From assembly GCA_965368405.1 (NCBI GenBank), contig CBDUMS010000107.1, forward strand, positions 1 to 9,688: a DNA stretch of 9,688 bases, read 5' to 3'. The notes under the pieces were generated by a model, which worked only from the letters and a program-made list of their open reading frames with translations, was not told where the DNA came from and searched no databases. This document shows, in pieces, positions 1 to 6,969 of this stretch. Within the stretch, counting starts at the first letter, position 1. The number at the start of each line of letters is the position of its first letter. Source of the stretch: S012-113 sp965368405. GTDB lineage: Bacteria; Bacteroidota; Bacteroidia; Cytophagales; Cyclobacteriaceae. The position numbers were made by a program, and so were the translations under genes.

Positions 1-2445
1 AGTCAATCTGAAGGCAATTTTGTATACCAGGTAGGGGCCGATATTTGGCATTTTGATGCGAATTCTGGAGATTCAAAGAAAGTGAGTATTACCTTACTTT
101 CAGATTTTGATCAGCTTCGAGAGAAGTGGGTAGAGGATGCAACCGACTATATATCTTCTGTGGCACCTGATCCGGCGGGAGATCGCGTAGTATTAACCGC
201 AAGAGGCAGAGTGTTTGTTAAACCTGTAAATTCTGGTAGGACGGTTGAATTTACCGATAAAGATGATGTTCGCTATCGCGATGCAATCTTTTCTGCAGAC
301 GGGAAAAACATTATTACTTTATCAGACGAGTCGGGTGAGTTTGAGTTTATTAGTATGCCAGCCGACGGTATTGGCAATCAAACAGAGCTTACAAAAGATG
401 GCAAGGTTTTACGCTATGGTGCAGTTGCTTCTCCAGATGGAAAGTGGCTAGCTTACGACGATTTAGCCGGCGATTTATACGTTTATAATCTGGCGAAAAA
501 GAATAGCAAGAAAATTTCTACGAACGACGAAGGGATAAGGTCATTCTCGTGGTCGCCAGACAGTAAATGGTTAGCCTTTGGCCAATCAGCATATAATACA
601 ATGAATCAAATTCATGTTTATAATGTGGAGACTAGCGATAAGTTCCCAATTACAACCGATCGGGCTAACAGTACCTCACCACAATGGAGCCCAGACGGTA
701 AGTTTATTTACTTTATTTCGGACCGCAATTTTCAGACATTGGTAGGTGGACCCTGGGGACCGCGACAACCGGAACCATACTTCGACGCCAGCGAAAAGAT
801 TTATCATATTGCACTTTCACGTGTTAATAGGTCGCCGTTCCGTCCAGCCGATGAGTTGAACACCGAAAAGCCAACAGAAACTAAGAATGCGGTGGTAACA
901 ATCGAAAAACAGGGCATTATAGAACGCATTGAAGAGGTGCCTATCAAACCAGGTAATTATCGAAACCTTGCGGTAACCGACAAAGCGCTATACTTTTTAT
1001 CCAGCGAAACGGGAGTGAGGGCTCAAACCCATTTAGCTGTAGTTAAAATCGATAACGAAGATGTTAAGCTAACTACAATGGCTGAAAACGTGAACGGATT
1101 TATTCTTACGGGTAATGGAAAAAAACTCTTAGTACGACAGCGAGGGAGCTACGCCATGGTGGAAGCTGGCACCGGAAAAGCCGGTGATATCAGTAAAGGT
1201 AAGATTGACCTTAGCAACATGAAATTCTCCATTGATCCTCTTGAAGACTGGCGCCAGTTATTTACTGATGCATGGCGTATGGAACGAGACTATTTTTATG
1301 ATAAAAATATGCACGGTGTTAATTGGGAAGCAATGCACAAAAAGTATTATCCTTTGGTAGATCGAGTTACTACGCGCGATGAGCTATCTGATTTAATTGG
1401 GCGTTTCGTTGGTGAGCTGAGCGCACTTCATACCAGTGTAAGAGGAGGAGATGTTCGTGAAGATGAACAAAGTATTGCCGTGGCGAGTCTTGGAGCTCGA
1501 TTTATCCGAGATACCAAGAATAAAGGCTTTAGGGTTGACTATATCTATAAGGCAGATCCTGATTATCCTCATGAGAAATCACCATTGGATGACCCTTATT
1601 TAGATATACGTGTTGGCGATGTTATCACCATGGTCAATGGCCAGGAAGCACTTTCTGCTGTAAGCATGGGCGAACTAATTCGAAATAAAGCAGGTGAACA
1701 GGTACGACTAGCTGTAAAAAGAGGCTCAGCAAGCCGAGATGTTATTATAGTACCCATTCGTAATATCTATAATCTGCGATATCGTGACTGGGAATATTCC
1801 CGAAGAAAAGAGGTAGAAGAGAAGACAGCTAATAAGGTAGGCTATGTTCATTTGCAAGCCATGGGTGCTAACGACCTCAACCAGTGGTATCGTGAATTCT
1901 ACCCGGTTTTCGATCGTCCAGGTCTTATAATCGATGTACGGCATAACCGTGGAGGAAATATCGAAAGTTTTATCCTGGAGAAACTACTTAGAAAAGCATG
2001 GATGTATTGGAAATCACGTTCAGGCAAACCATACTGGAATATGCAGTACGCCTTTAGGGGACATATCGTGATTTTGGTTGACGAAAATACTGCCTCTGAT
2101 GGAGAGGCTTTCGCAGATGGGTTTAAGAAGCTTGGTTTAGGTACAGCTATTGGTAAAAGGACTTGGGGTGGCGAAATATGGTTGAGTAGTTCAAACCGTC
2201 TAAGCGATGGTGGATTAGCTCGTGCTCCAATGATGGGAGTTTACGGCCCCGATGGCGAATGGCTAATTGAAGGGCATGGTTTTGTGCCAGATATTGAAGT
2301 AGATAACCTGCCTCATGCTACTTTTAACGGTTCTGATGCACAGCTTCAAGCAGCGATAGACCTGTTATTAAAGAAAATTGCGGAAGACCCTAGAGAAGTA
2401 CCACCGGTGCCTGCGTATCCGGATAAATCTTTTGATAATAAGTAG
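1..2445 (+). CDS. Tricorn-family protease (S41-type serine peptidase), 5' end outside the window
   Basis: The reading frame is open from base 1; a GTG at 82 is internal, because the 27 codons before it continue the same beta-propeller fold. Numbering from the first codon in the window, residues 1 to about 395 are propeller blades with repeated SPDGK/SPDSK-type motifs. A helical C1 region follows (about 405-475), then a PDZ domain (about 495-585, with RVGDVITMVNG) and the C2 catalytic core (about 600-800). Candidate catalytic residues are His477 in SALHTS, Ser699 in ENTASDGE and Glu757 in LIEGHG; DVRHNRGGN at 645-653 is typical of the family. Tricorn enzymes trim peptides made by upstream proteases. 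Bacteroidota homologues usually carry a signal peptide and act in the periplasm, but the N terminus is not visible here. The gene ends in TAG, 3 nt from the stop of the convergent queD-like gene. Family assignment is firm; the substrate is unknown. Confidence 0.93.
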   Translation, partial: SQSEGNFVYQVGADIWHFDANSGDSKKVSITLLSDFDQLREKWVEDATDYISSVAPDPAGDRVVLTARGRVFVKPVNSGRTVEFTDKDDVRYRDAIFSADGKNIITLSDESGEFEFISMPADGIGNQTELTKDGKVLRYGAVASPDGKWLAYDDLAGDLYVYNLAKKNSKKISTNDEGIRSFSWSPDSKWLAFGQSAYNTMNQIHVYNVETSDKFPITTDRANSTSPQWSPDGKFIYFISDRNFQTLVGGPWGPRQPEPYFDASEKIYHIALSRVNRSPFRPADELNTEKPTETKNAVVTIEKQGIIERIEEVPIKPGNYRNLAVTDKALYFLSSETGVRAQTHLAVVKIDNEDVKLTTMAENVNGFILTGNGKKLLVRQRGSYAMVEAGTGKAGDISKGKIDLSNMKFSIDPLEDWRQLFTDAWRMERDYFYDKNMHGVNWEAMHKKYYPLVDRVTTRDELSDLIGRFVGELSALHTSVRGGDVREDEQSIAVASLGARFIRDTKNKGFRVDYIYKADPDYPHEKSPLDDPYLDIRVGDVITMVNGQEALSAVSMGELIRNKAGEQVRLAVKRGSASRDVIIVPIRNIYNLRYRDWEYSRRKEVEEKTANKVGYVHLQAMGANDLNQWYREFYPVFDRPGLIIDVRHNRGGNIESFILEKLLRKAWMYWKSRSGKPYWNMQYAFRGHIVILVDENTASDGEAFADGFKKLGLGTAIGKRTWGGEIWLSSSNRLSDGGLARAPMMGVYGPDGEWLIEGHGFVPDIEVDNLPHATFNGSDAQLQAAIDLLLKKIAEDPREVPPVPAYPDKSFDNK

Positions 2446-2448
2446 ATC

Positions 2449-2895
2449 TTATTGATCTGCAGTATACCACTCACAGTAGGAGGTGGCAGTTTCATGAAGT
2501 ATAAGATGATGAAGGCTTGCTTCTTTAGGAAGCGAGCCTTTAATGCGATTTGCGAAGTCTGTGATAAGGTTTTCGCATGTTGGCTGATAATCCACGTAGA
2601 TCATACGTTCAAAATTCTGACTTAACATATCGACTAATTCCTGATTATAGTCCTTTTTCATTACCAGCGTATGATCGAATTCATCGATTACCGCCTTGTT
2701 AACTATTTTTTTAAGATCTCCGAAATCGATAAGCAGTCCATCTGATGCATGCCCGCTCTGATTCATAGGTATACCAATTACGGTAACCTCTAGCTTATAG
2801 GAATGGCCATGAATATTTTTACACTTACCCTCATAATTGAGCAAGGCATGCGCCATCTCAAAAGTAAAAATCTTTGTGAGTCGAACTTTTGTCAT
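2449..2895 (-). CDS. queD: 6-carboxytetrahydropterin synthase / 6-pyruvoyl-tetrahydropterin synthase family (QueD-like)
   Basis: A 148-residue cytosolic enzyme of the QueD/PTPS family. QueD converts dihydroneopterin triphosphate to 6-carboxytetrahydropterin, the second step of the 7-deazaguanine (queuosine) pathway. Zinc ligands are visible as His16 (MAHAL) and His29 and His31 (NIHGHS). The catalytic Cys25 precedes HGH, as expected. Further family marks are DFGDLK (57-62), FDHTLV (73-78), PTCEN (105-109) and the C-terminal HETATS with Glu135. The frame stays open upstream to 2976, but those extra codons read through the hairpin terminator of the neighbouring gene. The ATG at 2895 puts the protein start at the usual family position. 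No Shine-Dalgarno is visible. TTACTTTG, one mismatch from TAnnTTTG, lies 4 nt before the ATG and would give an almost leaderless mRNA. No other queuosine gene is in view, so a pterin role rather than deazaguanine synthesis cannot be excluded. Confidence 0.9.
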   Translation of the reverse strand: MTKVRLTKIFTFEMAHALLNYEGKCKNIHGHSYKLEVTVIGIPMNQSGHASDGLLIDFGDLKKIVNKAVIDEFDHTLVMKKDYNQELVDMLSQNFERMIYVDYQPTCENLITDFANRIKGSLPKEASLHHLILHETATSYCEWYTADQ

Positions 2896-2940
2896 AATGC
2901 AAAGTAAATAACTCTCTCTGAGTTTATCATTATTACCTGA

Positions 2941-2973
2941 AAACAAAAAAAGGCGATGCATCGCACCGCCTTT
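2941..2973 (-). terminator. Rho-independent terminator of the cDPGS-like gene
   Basis: Read on the minus strand, AAAGGCG (2973-2967) pairs with CGCCTTT (2955-2949) around an 11-nt loop, followed by the T-rich run TTTTTTTGTTTT formed by the A-tract at 2939-2950. The hairpin begins 19 nt past the stop codon at 2993-2995. In the other direction the downstream sequence is not a good T-tract, so it should act mainly on the minus strand. It separates this gene from the queD-like gene, which therefore probably has its own promoter. Confidence 0.8.
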
Positions 2974-2992
2974 CATTACTTGGTTAATTAAA

Positions 2993-4330
2993 CTATAAAT
3001 TATGCTTCTTTACAAACTCATTCAATACGCCTTCTAAGGTTGGCTCTCCAATCTCTTGAAGATCGTAGTAAACTCTTGTATTAGGCTTCGTGATGTTAAT
3101 TATACGAGTTAGGTCAATCGGTGTACCGATAATCACAGAGTCGCAATCTGTATTATTAATTGTTGCTTCCAGGTCCTTAAGTTGTTCCTCGCCATAGCCC
3201 ATCGCTGGTAATAGAATGCCAATATCAGGGTAAATTTTAAAGGTCTCGCTTAGTTTACCTACTGTAAATGGTCTTGGATCAATAATCTCACCTGCACCAT
3301 ATTTTTTTGCGGCAACTGTGCCCGCTCCCAATTTCATCTCGCCATGGGTTAAGGAAGGTCCATCTTCAACAACCAGAACGCGCTTATCACGGATCACCGA
3401 AGGGTCGTCTACCCGTATAGGAGAAGCTCCATCGATAACAATAGCCTTCGGATTAACCTTCTCAATGCTCTCTCGCACAATTTGAATTCCTTCAGGGCCA
3501 GCAGAGTCCATTTTATTTATAACAATCGCATCAGCGATGCGCATATTAACTTCACCCGGATAATAGCTTAATTCGTGGCCTGGCCGGTGAGGGTCGGCAA
3601 CTGTAATCGTGAGATCGGGGTTGTAGAAAGGAAAGTCATTATTACCACCATCCCAAATTATAACATCACAACCCTTAGGATCTTCTTCTGCTGCTCGAAC
3701 AATAGCCTCATAATCAACACCGGCGTAAATTACATTGCCGCGTACTACATGTGGCTCATACTCTTCCATTTCTTCAATAGTACATTTATGCTTAGCCAAA
3801 TCTTCAACTTCAGCAAACCGCTGTACTTTCTGTGCAATCAAATCACCATAGGGCATAGGGTGACGAATAGCCACAACGTTTAAACCTTTTGCCATTAAGT
3901 ATTCCACTACCTTACGAGAGGTTTGCGACTTACCACAACCTGTCCTGGTGGCCACCACGGCAATAACGGGCTTCTTACTCTTAACCATGGTATCCTTGGG
4001 CCCTAAAAGCAAGAAATTAGCGCCGGCAGCATTAACAACAGAACTTAAATTCATAACCTTAGTATAATGAAGATCACTGTATGAGAATACACATTCATCC
4101 ACCGCCAGTTCATCGATAAGCTTTACTAATTCATCTTCGGCAAAAATTGGAATACCGTCAGGGTATAAGCTACCAGCCAATTCTGCTGGATATTTTCGGC
4201 CATCGATATCAGGGATTTGTGTCGCTGTAAAGGCTACAACATTATAGAGCTCATTATCGCGATAATACGTATTGAAATTATGGAAATCGCGCCCTGCAGC
4301 GCCCATAATTATTATGTTCTTCTTGCTCAT
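2993..4330 (-). CDS. Cyclic 2,3-diphosphoglycerate synthetase-like P-loop NTPase (COG2403-type)
   Basis: A 445-residue, apparently cytosolic protein. It opens with a Rossmann-like strand and turn (IIIMGAAGRDFHNF, 6-19). A P-loop follows at 128-135 (TRTGCGKS, a variant Walker A). Next come a probable Walker B region (IIWDGGNNDFP, 224-234) and a GTPase-like NKMD at 272-275, with DPHRPGHE at 246-253 between them. This is the architecture of archaeal cyclic 2,3-diphosphoglycerate synthetase, which closes 2,3-bisphosphoglycerate into the cyclic diphosphate at the cost of ATP in some thermophilic methanogens. Members also occur in bacteria, where cDPG production is not established as far as I know, so the reaction here is inferred from family only. 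The gene appears to be a single-gene transcript, with a -7-like element upstream and a terminator downstream. No SD is evident. An alternative role as an uncharacterised small-molecule kinase or GTPase is open. Confidence 0.82.
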   Translation of the reverse strand: MSKKNIIIMGAAGRDFHNFNTYYRDNELYNVVAFTATQIPDIDGRKYPAELAGSLYPDGIPIFAEDELVKLIDELAVDECVFSYSDLHYTKVMNLSSVVNAAGANFLLLGPKDTMVKSKKPVIAVVATRTGCGKSQTSRKVVEYLMAKGLNVVAIRHPMPYGDLIAQKVQRFAEVEDLAKHKCTIEEMEEYEPHVVRGNVIYAGVDYEAIVRAAEEDPKGCDVIIWDGGNNDFPFYNPDLTITVADPHRPGHELSYYPGEVNMRIADAIVINKMDSAGPEGIQIVRESIEKVNPKAIVIDGASPIRVDDPSVIRDKRVLVVEDGPSLTHGEMKLGAGTVAAKKYGAGEIIDPRPFTVGKLSETFKIYPDIGILLPAMGYGEEQLKDLEATINNTDCDSVIIGTPIDLTRIINITKPNTRVYYDLQEIGEPTLEGVLNEFVKKHNL

Positions 4331-4375
4331 ATTTTACTTGTTTTGATGTATGGATTCAGGTTAATTTTCTCTTAT

Positions 4376-4383
4376 CAAATATA
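4376..4383 (-). promoter_or_regulatory. Candidate -7 promoter element for the cDPGS-like gene
   Basis: The minus strand reads TATATTTG here, an exact match to the Bacteroidota TAnnTTTG element. It would start transcription about 39 nt before the ATG at 4330. No TTG stands at the usual -33 distance, only T-rich sequence, so this rests on the -7 element alone. Confidence 0.45.
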
Positions 4384-4608
4384 CATCGAAAAACGCGTAG
4401 GAAAAACATATTTCCGAAGGATTATTTTACACGTAACTATCTGTAAATCAACATTAAAAGAGTGATTTCTTGATTCTAAATGACAAATCATGGTTTAAAT
4501 CCAATAGGGCTATTTTTCACCCAAAATAGGCGCTTTTTTTGGAGCCTTGGCCATTAAAAATTCCAGAAAATGTTGCCCCAATATTGGATCTGAAGATATT
4601 GGTGTGGT
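4384..4608. other. Remainder of the divergent intergenic region
   Basis: AT-rich spacer between the divergent cDPGS-like and acyltransferase genes. It holds no convincing ORF or RNA. Visible structure is small: CCAAAA/TTTTGG arms around 4520-4541, a perfect 10-bp palindrome CCAATATTGG at 4578-4587, and a second copy of ATATTGG at 4596-4602, 15 nt after the first. These repeats lie just upstream of the annotated acyltransferase ATG and could be a binding site, but chance is equally plausible. No full TAnnTTTG element for the plus strand was found between 4384 and 4608. Confidence 0.4.
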
Positions 4609-5526
4609 ATGTCTAATATAAGCGATAATTTCTTCTATTTTTGTAACTCATTTATCAGAAGTGTTTTGATTCGTCTGTTATATTATCTGGTTCTTAAACC
4701 ACTTTCATTTTTACCATTACCTGTACTTTATGGTTTTGCCAACTTTATTTACCTCGGGGTATATAAAATATTCGGCTACCGAAAAGAAGTTGTCCTAACA
4801 AATTTACGCAACTCATTTCCTGATAAAACAGAGGTTGAGATAGAACAAATCGCCAGCCGATTCTATCATTTTCTTACAGATTTTATGGTTGAGTCGATAT
4901 GGACATTCAGTTTGAATGAAAAACGTATCAAAAAGCGATTTAAGGTAGAAAATCCAGAGTTGGTGGATCATTACTTCGATCAAAACAGAAGTGTTATTTT
5001 AATTCTTGGTCACTATAGTAGCTGGGAACTGGTTTTGTCTTCACTTAATTTATTTGTTAAGCATCAGGTTGAAACTATCTATATTCCTTTAACAAATGCC
5101 GGATTTGACAAGTATTTCCTTCGAATGCGTACCAAGTTCAATTCAATTATGATACCCAAGAAGGATTTCAAGGCTAGTTTCGAAAATACGTACGAGTGTC
5201 GCGCAATTATTTTTGGAGCAGACCAATCGCCTTCAATTAGTAAAAACTTGCATTGGACAGAATTTCTAAATCAAGATACTGCTGTTGCCTTGGGTGCAGA
5301 AAAATATGCTATAAAGTATGATATGCCCGTTATCTTCGCGCATCTCTACCCTCGCAAGAAAGGCTATTATAACTTAAACTTTAAACTGGTAACCGATACC
5401 CCTCAAGAGACTAAACCTGGGGAGATAACTGAAGGTCATGTTCGGGTCTTAGAGAAAATCATTAGAGAGCGCCCAGAATACTGGCTATGGTCGCACAAAC
5501 GCTGGAAGAAAAAGCGAGATCAGTAA
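4609..5526 (+). CDS. LpxL/HtrB-type lysophospholipid (lipid A) acyltransferase
   Basis: A 305-residue inner-membrane acyltransferase of the LpxL/HtrB family, which adds a secondary fatty acid to the lipid A precursor at the cytoplasmic face. The catalytic HX4E motif is clear: GHYSSWE with His135 and Glu140. Other family marks are GADQSP (203-208), the cationic LWSHKRWKKK (293-302) near the C terminus, and a hydrophobic N-terminal anchor from about 20 to 55. Bacteroidota genomes carry several paralogues, and some act on other amino- or glycolipids, so the acceptor is not certain. The start is doubtful: as I recall the family, homologues begin near residue 20 (LIRLLYYLVLKP), where a TTG lies at 4666, and an exact -7-like element sits inside the first codons. 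The ATG at 4609 is kept as the only ATG upstream of the anchor. The stop is 1 nt from the stop of the convergent gene. Confidence 0.88.
   Translation: MSNISDNFFYFCNSFIRSVLIRLLYYLVLKPLSFLPLPVLYGFANFIYLGVYKIFGYRKEVVLTNLRNSFPDKTEVEIEQIASRFYHFLTDFMVESIWTFSLNEKRIKKRFKVENPELVDHYFDQNRSVILILGHYSSWELVLSSLNLFVKHQVETIYIPLTNAGFDKYFLRMRTKFNSIMIPKKDFKASFENTYECRAIIFGADQSPSISKNLHWTEFLNQDTAVALGAEKYAIKYDMPVIFAHLYPRKKGYYNLNFKLVTDTPQETKPGEITEGHVRVLEKIIRERPEYWLWSHKRWKKKRDQ
4636..4643 (+). promoter_or_regulatory. Possible -7 element inside the annotated start of the acyltransferase gene
   Basis: TATTTTTG matches TAnnTTTG exactly and lies 23 nt before the TTG at 4666. A transcript from here would miss the ATG at 4609 and favour the shorter 286-residue protein. 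No TTG is at the proper -33 distance, so it may be chance in T-rich codons. Confidence 0.25.
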
Positions 5527-5527
5527 A

Positions 5528-6793
5528 TCAGGTTTTCTGCTTCTTTTTACGTGCAGCAGGGAAGAGGATATTGTTGAGGATTAGCCTGTAACCTGGTGAG
5601 TTAGGGTGCAAGTTTAGATCCGTTGGTTCCTCGCCAACCATATGTTGATAGTCTTCAGGATCATGACCGCCATAGAATGTCCAAAACCCTTTCCCGAATA
5701 CCCCATGAATATATTTCACCTCGCCAACTGATTTTGTCTCACCCATAATGACTACATCTGCTTTCACCAAAGACTTGCGATAAGCAGTGGTCTGACCCAT
5801 AAACCCTTTGATAGCATGCTTGTGATTTTGGGTTAGCATTGTTGGTATAGGATCCCATTTTGCAGAAAACTCAAAGAGTTTAAAGAAGTCGTTGTACGGT
5901 TTAAGGCCACGCTCGCCGCCTTGCATATCGATATTTGAGTACTCGTATTCGTTAGGATCCCGTGAGAGAATAAAGTTTTCAAAGGCAAACGTGTTATTAA
6001 AATTAAGCTTCTGTTGCGCTCTTGGATCTGGTGGGTCACCATCAAACATCCGATCGGCAATATCTATTCCTGCTGCGGCCAGCGCAATATCGTAGGTATC
6101 TGTTGCCGAGCACATTGCAAAGAGAAAGCCGCCGCCCACGACAAAGTCTCTGATACGCTCTACTACGGCCAATTTTAACTGAGAAACTTTTTGGTAACCC
6201 TGTTTTCGCGCCATTTCCTCAAATTCTTGTTGCTGCTTGATATACCAGGGGTAATTTTTATAGGTCTTCCAGAACTTACCGTACTGCCCGGTGAAATCTT
6301 CATGATGCAGATGCAACCAGTCGTACTTCGGAAGCTCAGTACCTAATATTTCATCATCAAAAATGACATCATAAGGAATTTCTGCATAGGTAAGGACAAG
6401 GGTAACGGCGTCGTCCCAAGGTTGCTTACTCTTTGGGGAATACACGGCAATCTTAGGAAACTTCTCTAGCTTCATTACATCCATATTTGAGGATGGGCTG
6501 GCAATTTCCGCAATCATTTGATTGTATTTGGCATCAGAAATCACTTGATAGCTTACGCCGCGAATAATTAATTCATTTTCGAACTTTATTGAATGTTCAA
6601 ATGCAAAGCTCCCGCCATTATAGTTTAAAAGCCAGTCTACTTCACCCTGATTTTGTAACACCCAAAAAGCAATACCATAAGCTTTTAGGTGATTCGCTTG
6701 CGAATCATCCATGGGTAAGAATAAATGGCTTGCAGAGGTATTTATCCCGATCAGAAGAAATAATTGAAATATAATTACTGTTTTGCGTAACAT
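5528..6793 (-). CDS. Secreted glutamine-amidotransferase-like protein (family often labelled 'asparagine synthetase B')
   Basis: A 421-residue exported protein with a signal peptide at 1 to about 22 (MLRKTVIIFQLFLLIG, then NTSAS before the likely cut). The mature part begins with the motif MDDSQANHLKAYGIAFW (28-44). The centre resembles a class I amidotransferase/ThuA-like Rossmann fold. It shows FPKIAVYSP (112-120), WLHLHHEDFTGQYGKF (159-174), a nucleophile-elbow-like GGGFLFAMCSATDT (220-233) with Cys228, and FYGGHDPEDYQH (373-384) with His377, so Cys228 and His377 are a candidate pair. Homologues are widespread in Bacteroidota and often carry the name asparagine synthetase B. I see neither the N-terminal nucleophile Cys nor the SGGxDS pyrophosphate loop of that enzyme, so the name is not supported. 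Real function and substrate are unknown. The TGA stop is 1 nt from the acyltransferase stop. Confidence 0.8.
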   Translation of the reverse strand: MLRKTVIIFQLFLLIGINTSASHLFLPMDDSQANHLKAYGIAFWVLQNQGEVDWLLNYNGGSFAFEHSIKFENELIIRGVSYQVISDAKYNQMIAEIASPSSNMDVMKLEKFPKIAVYSPKSKQPWDDAVTLVLTYAEIPYDVIFDDEILGTELPKYDWLHLHHEDFTGQYGKFWKTYKNYPWYIKQQQEFEEMARKQGYQKVSQLKLAVVERIRDFVVGGGFLFAMCSATDTYDIALAAAGIDIADRMFDGDPPDPRAQQKLNFNNTFAFENFILSRDPNEYEYSNIDMQGGERGLKPYNDFFKLFEFSAKWDPIPTMLTQNHKHAIKGFMGQTTAYRKSLVKADVVIMGETKSVGEVKYIHGVFGKGFWTFYGGHDPEDYQHMVGEEPTDLNLHPNSPGYRLILNNILFPAARKKKQKT

Positions 6794-6898
6794 TTACCCG
6801 TTGTTTTACGACTTAAGTATATACGATACTATTCAAACAATGTTAATGTTTATCTAATAAACCCAAGAATGTATCTCAAAATAATAGGATAATCTTCT

Positions 6899-6906
6899 CA
6901 AATCTA
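6899..6906 (-). promoter_or_regulatory. Weak candidate -7 element for the amidotransferase-like gene
   Basis: The minus strand reads TAGATTTG, an exact TAnnTTTG match, about 105 nt before the ATG at 6793. There is no TTG at -33 spacing and the leader would be long, so this is offered only as the best match in the spacer. Confidence 0.2.
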
Positions 6907-6923
6907 TTAATGAAGGATATTAG

Positions 6924-6951
6924 TTGCCTTGGGAGTTATTATATTAATTTG
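6924..6951 (+). promoter_or_regulatory. Candidate promoter of the permease/secreted-protein pair
   Basis: TTG at 6924-6926 is followed after 17 nt by TTAATTTG (6944-6951), one mismatch from TAnnTTTG. The predicted transcript would begin about 10-12 nt before the ATG at 6970. Confidence 0.45.
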
Positions 6952-6969
6952 CATACGATTTAAACTTAT

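Noticed and set aside
1170..1186. Perfect hairpin CACCGG-AAAAG-CCGGTG on the plus strand
   Set aside because: It lies inside the tricorn coding sequence at a Gly-rich turn, has no T-tract after it, and the frame continues. Coding explains it better than a terminator.
1726..1944. 72-codon open frame on the minus strand inside the tricorn gene
   Set aside because: It is antisense to the conserved catalytic domain, resembles no family I know and has no promoter or start signals. It is a shadow frame.
3575..3883. 102-codon open frame on the plus strand opposite the cDPGS-like gene
   Set aside because: Antisense to conserved motifs of a well-supported gene, with no domain or start signal.
4217..4465. 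82-codon open frame on the plus strand reaching into the divergent spacer
   Set aside because: It mostly overlaps the 5' end of the cDPGS-like gene in antisense. The part in the spacer is low-complexity AT-rich sequence and covers the promoter region.
6690..6707. Near-perfect palindrome TGATTCGC-TT-GCGAATCA
   Set aside because: It encodes the conserved DDSQANH motif of the amidotransferase-like protein, so protein constraint can explain it. An mRNA hairpin near the 5' end is possible but not supported further.
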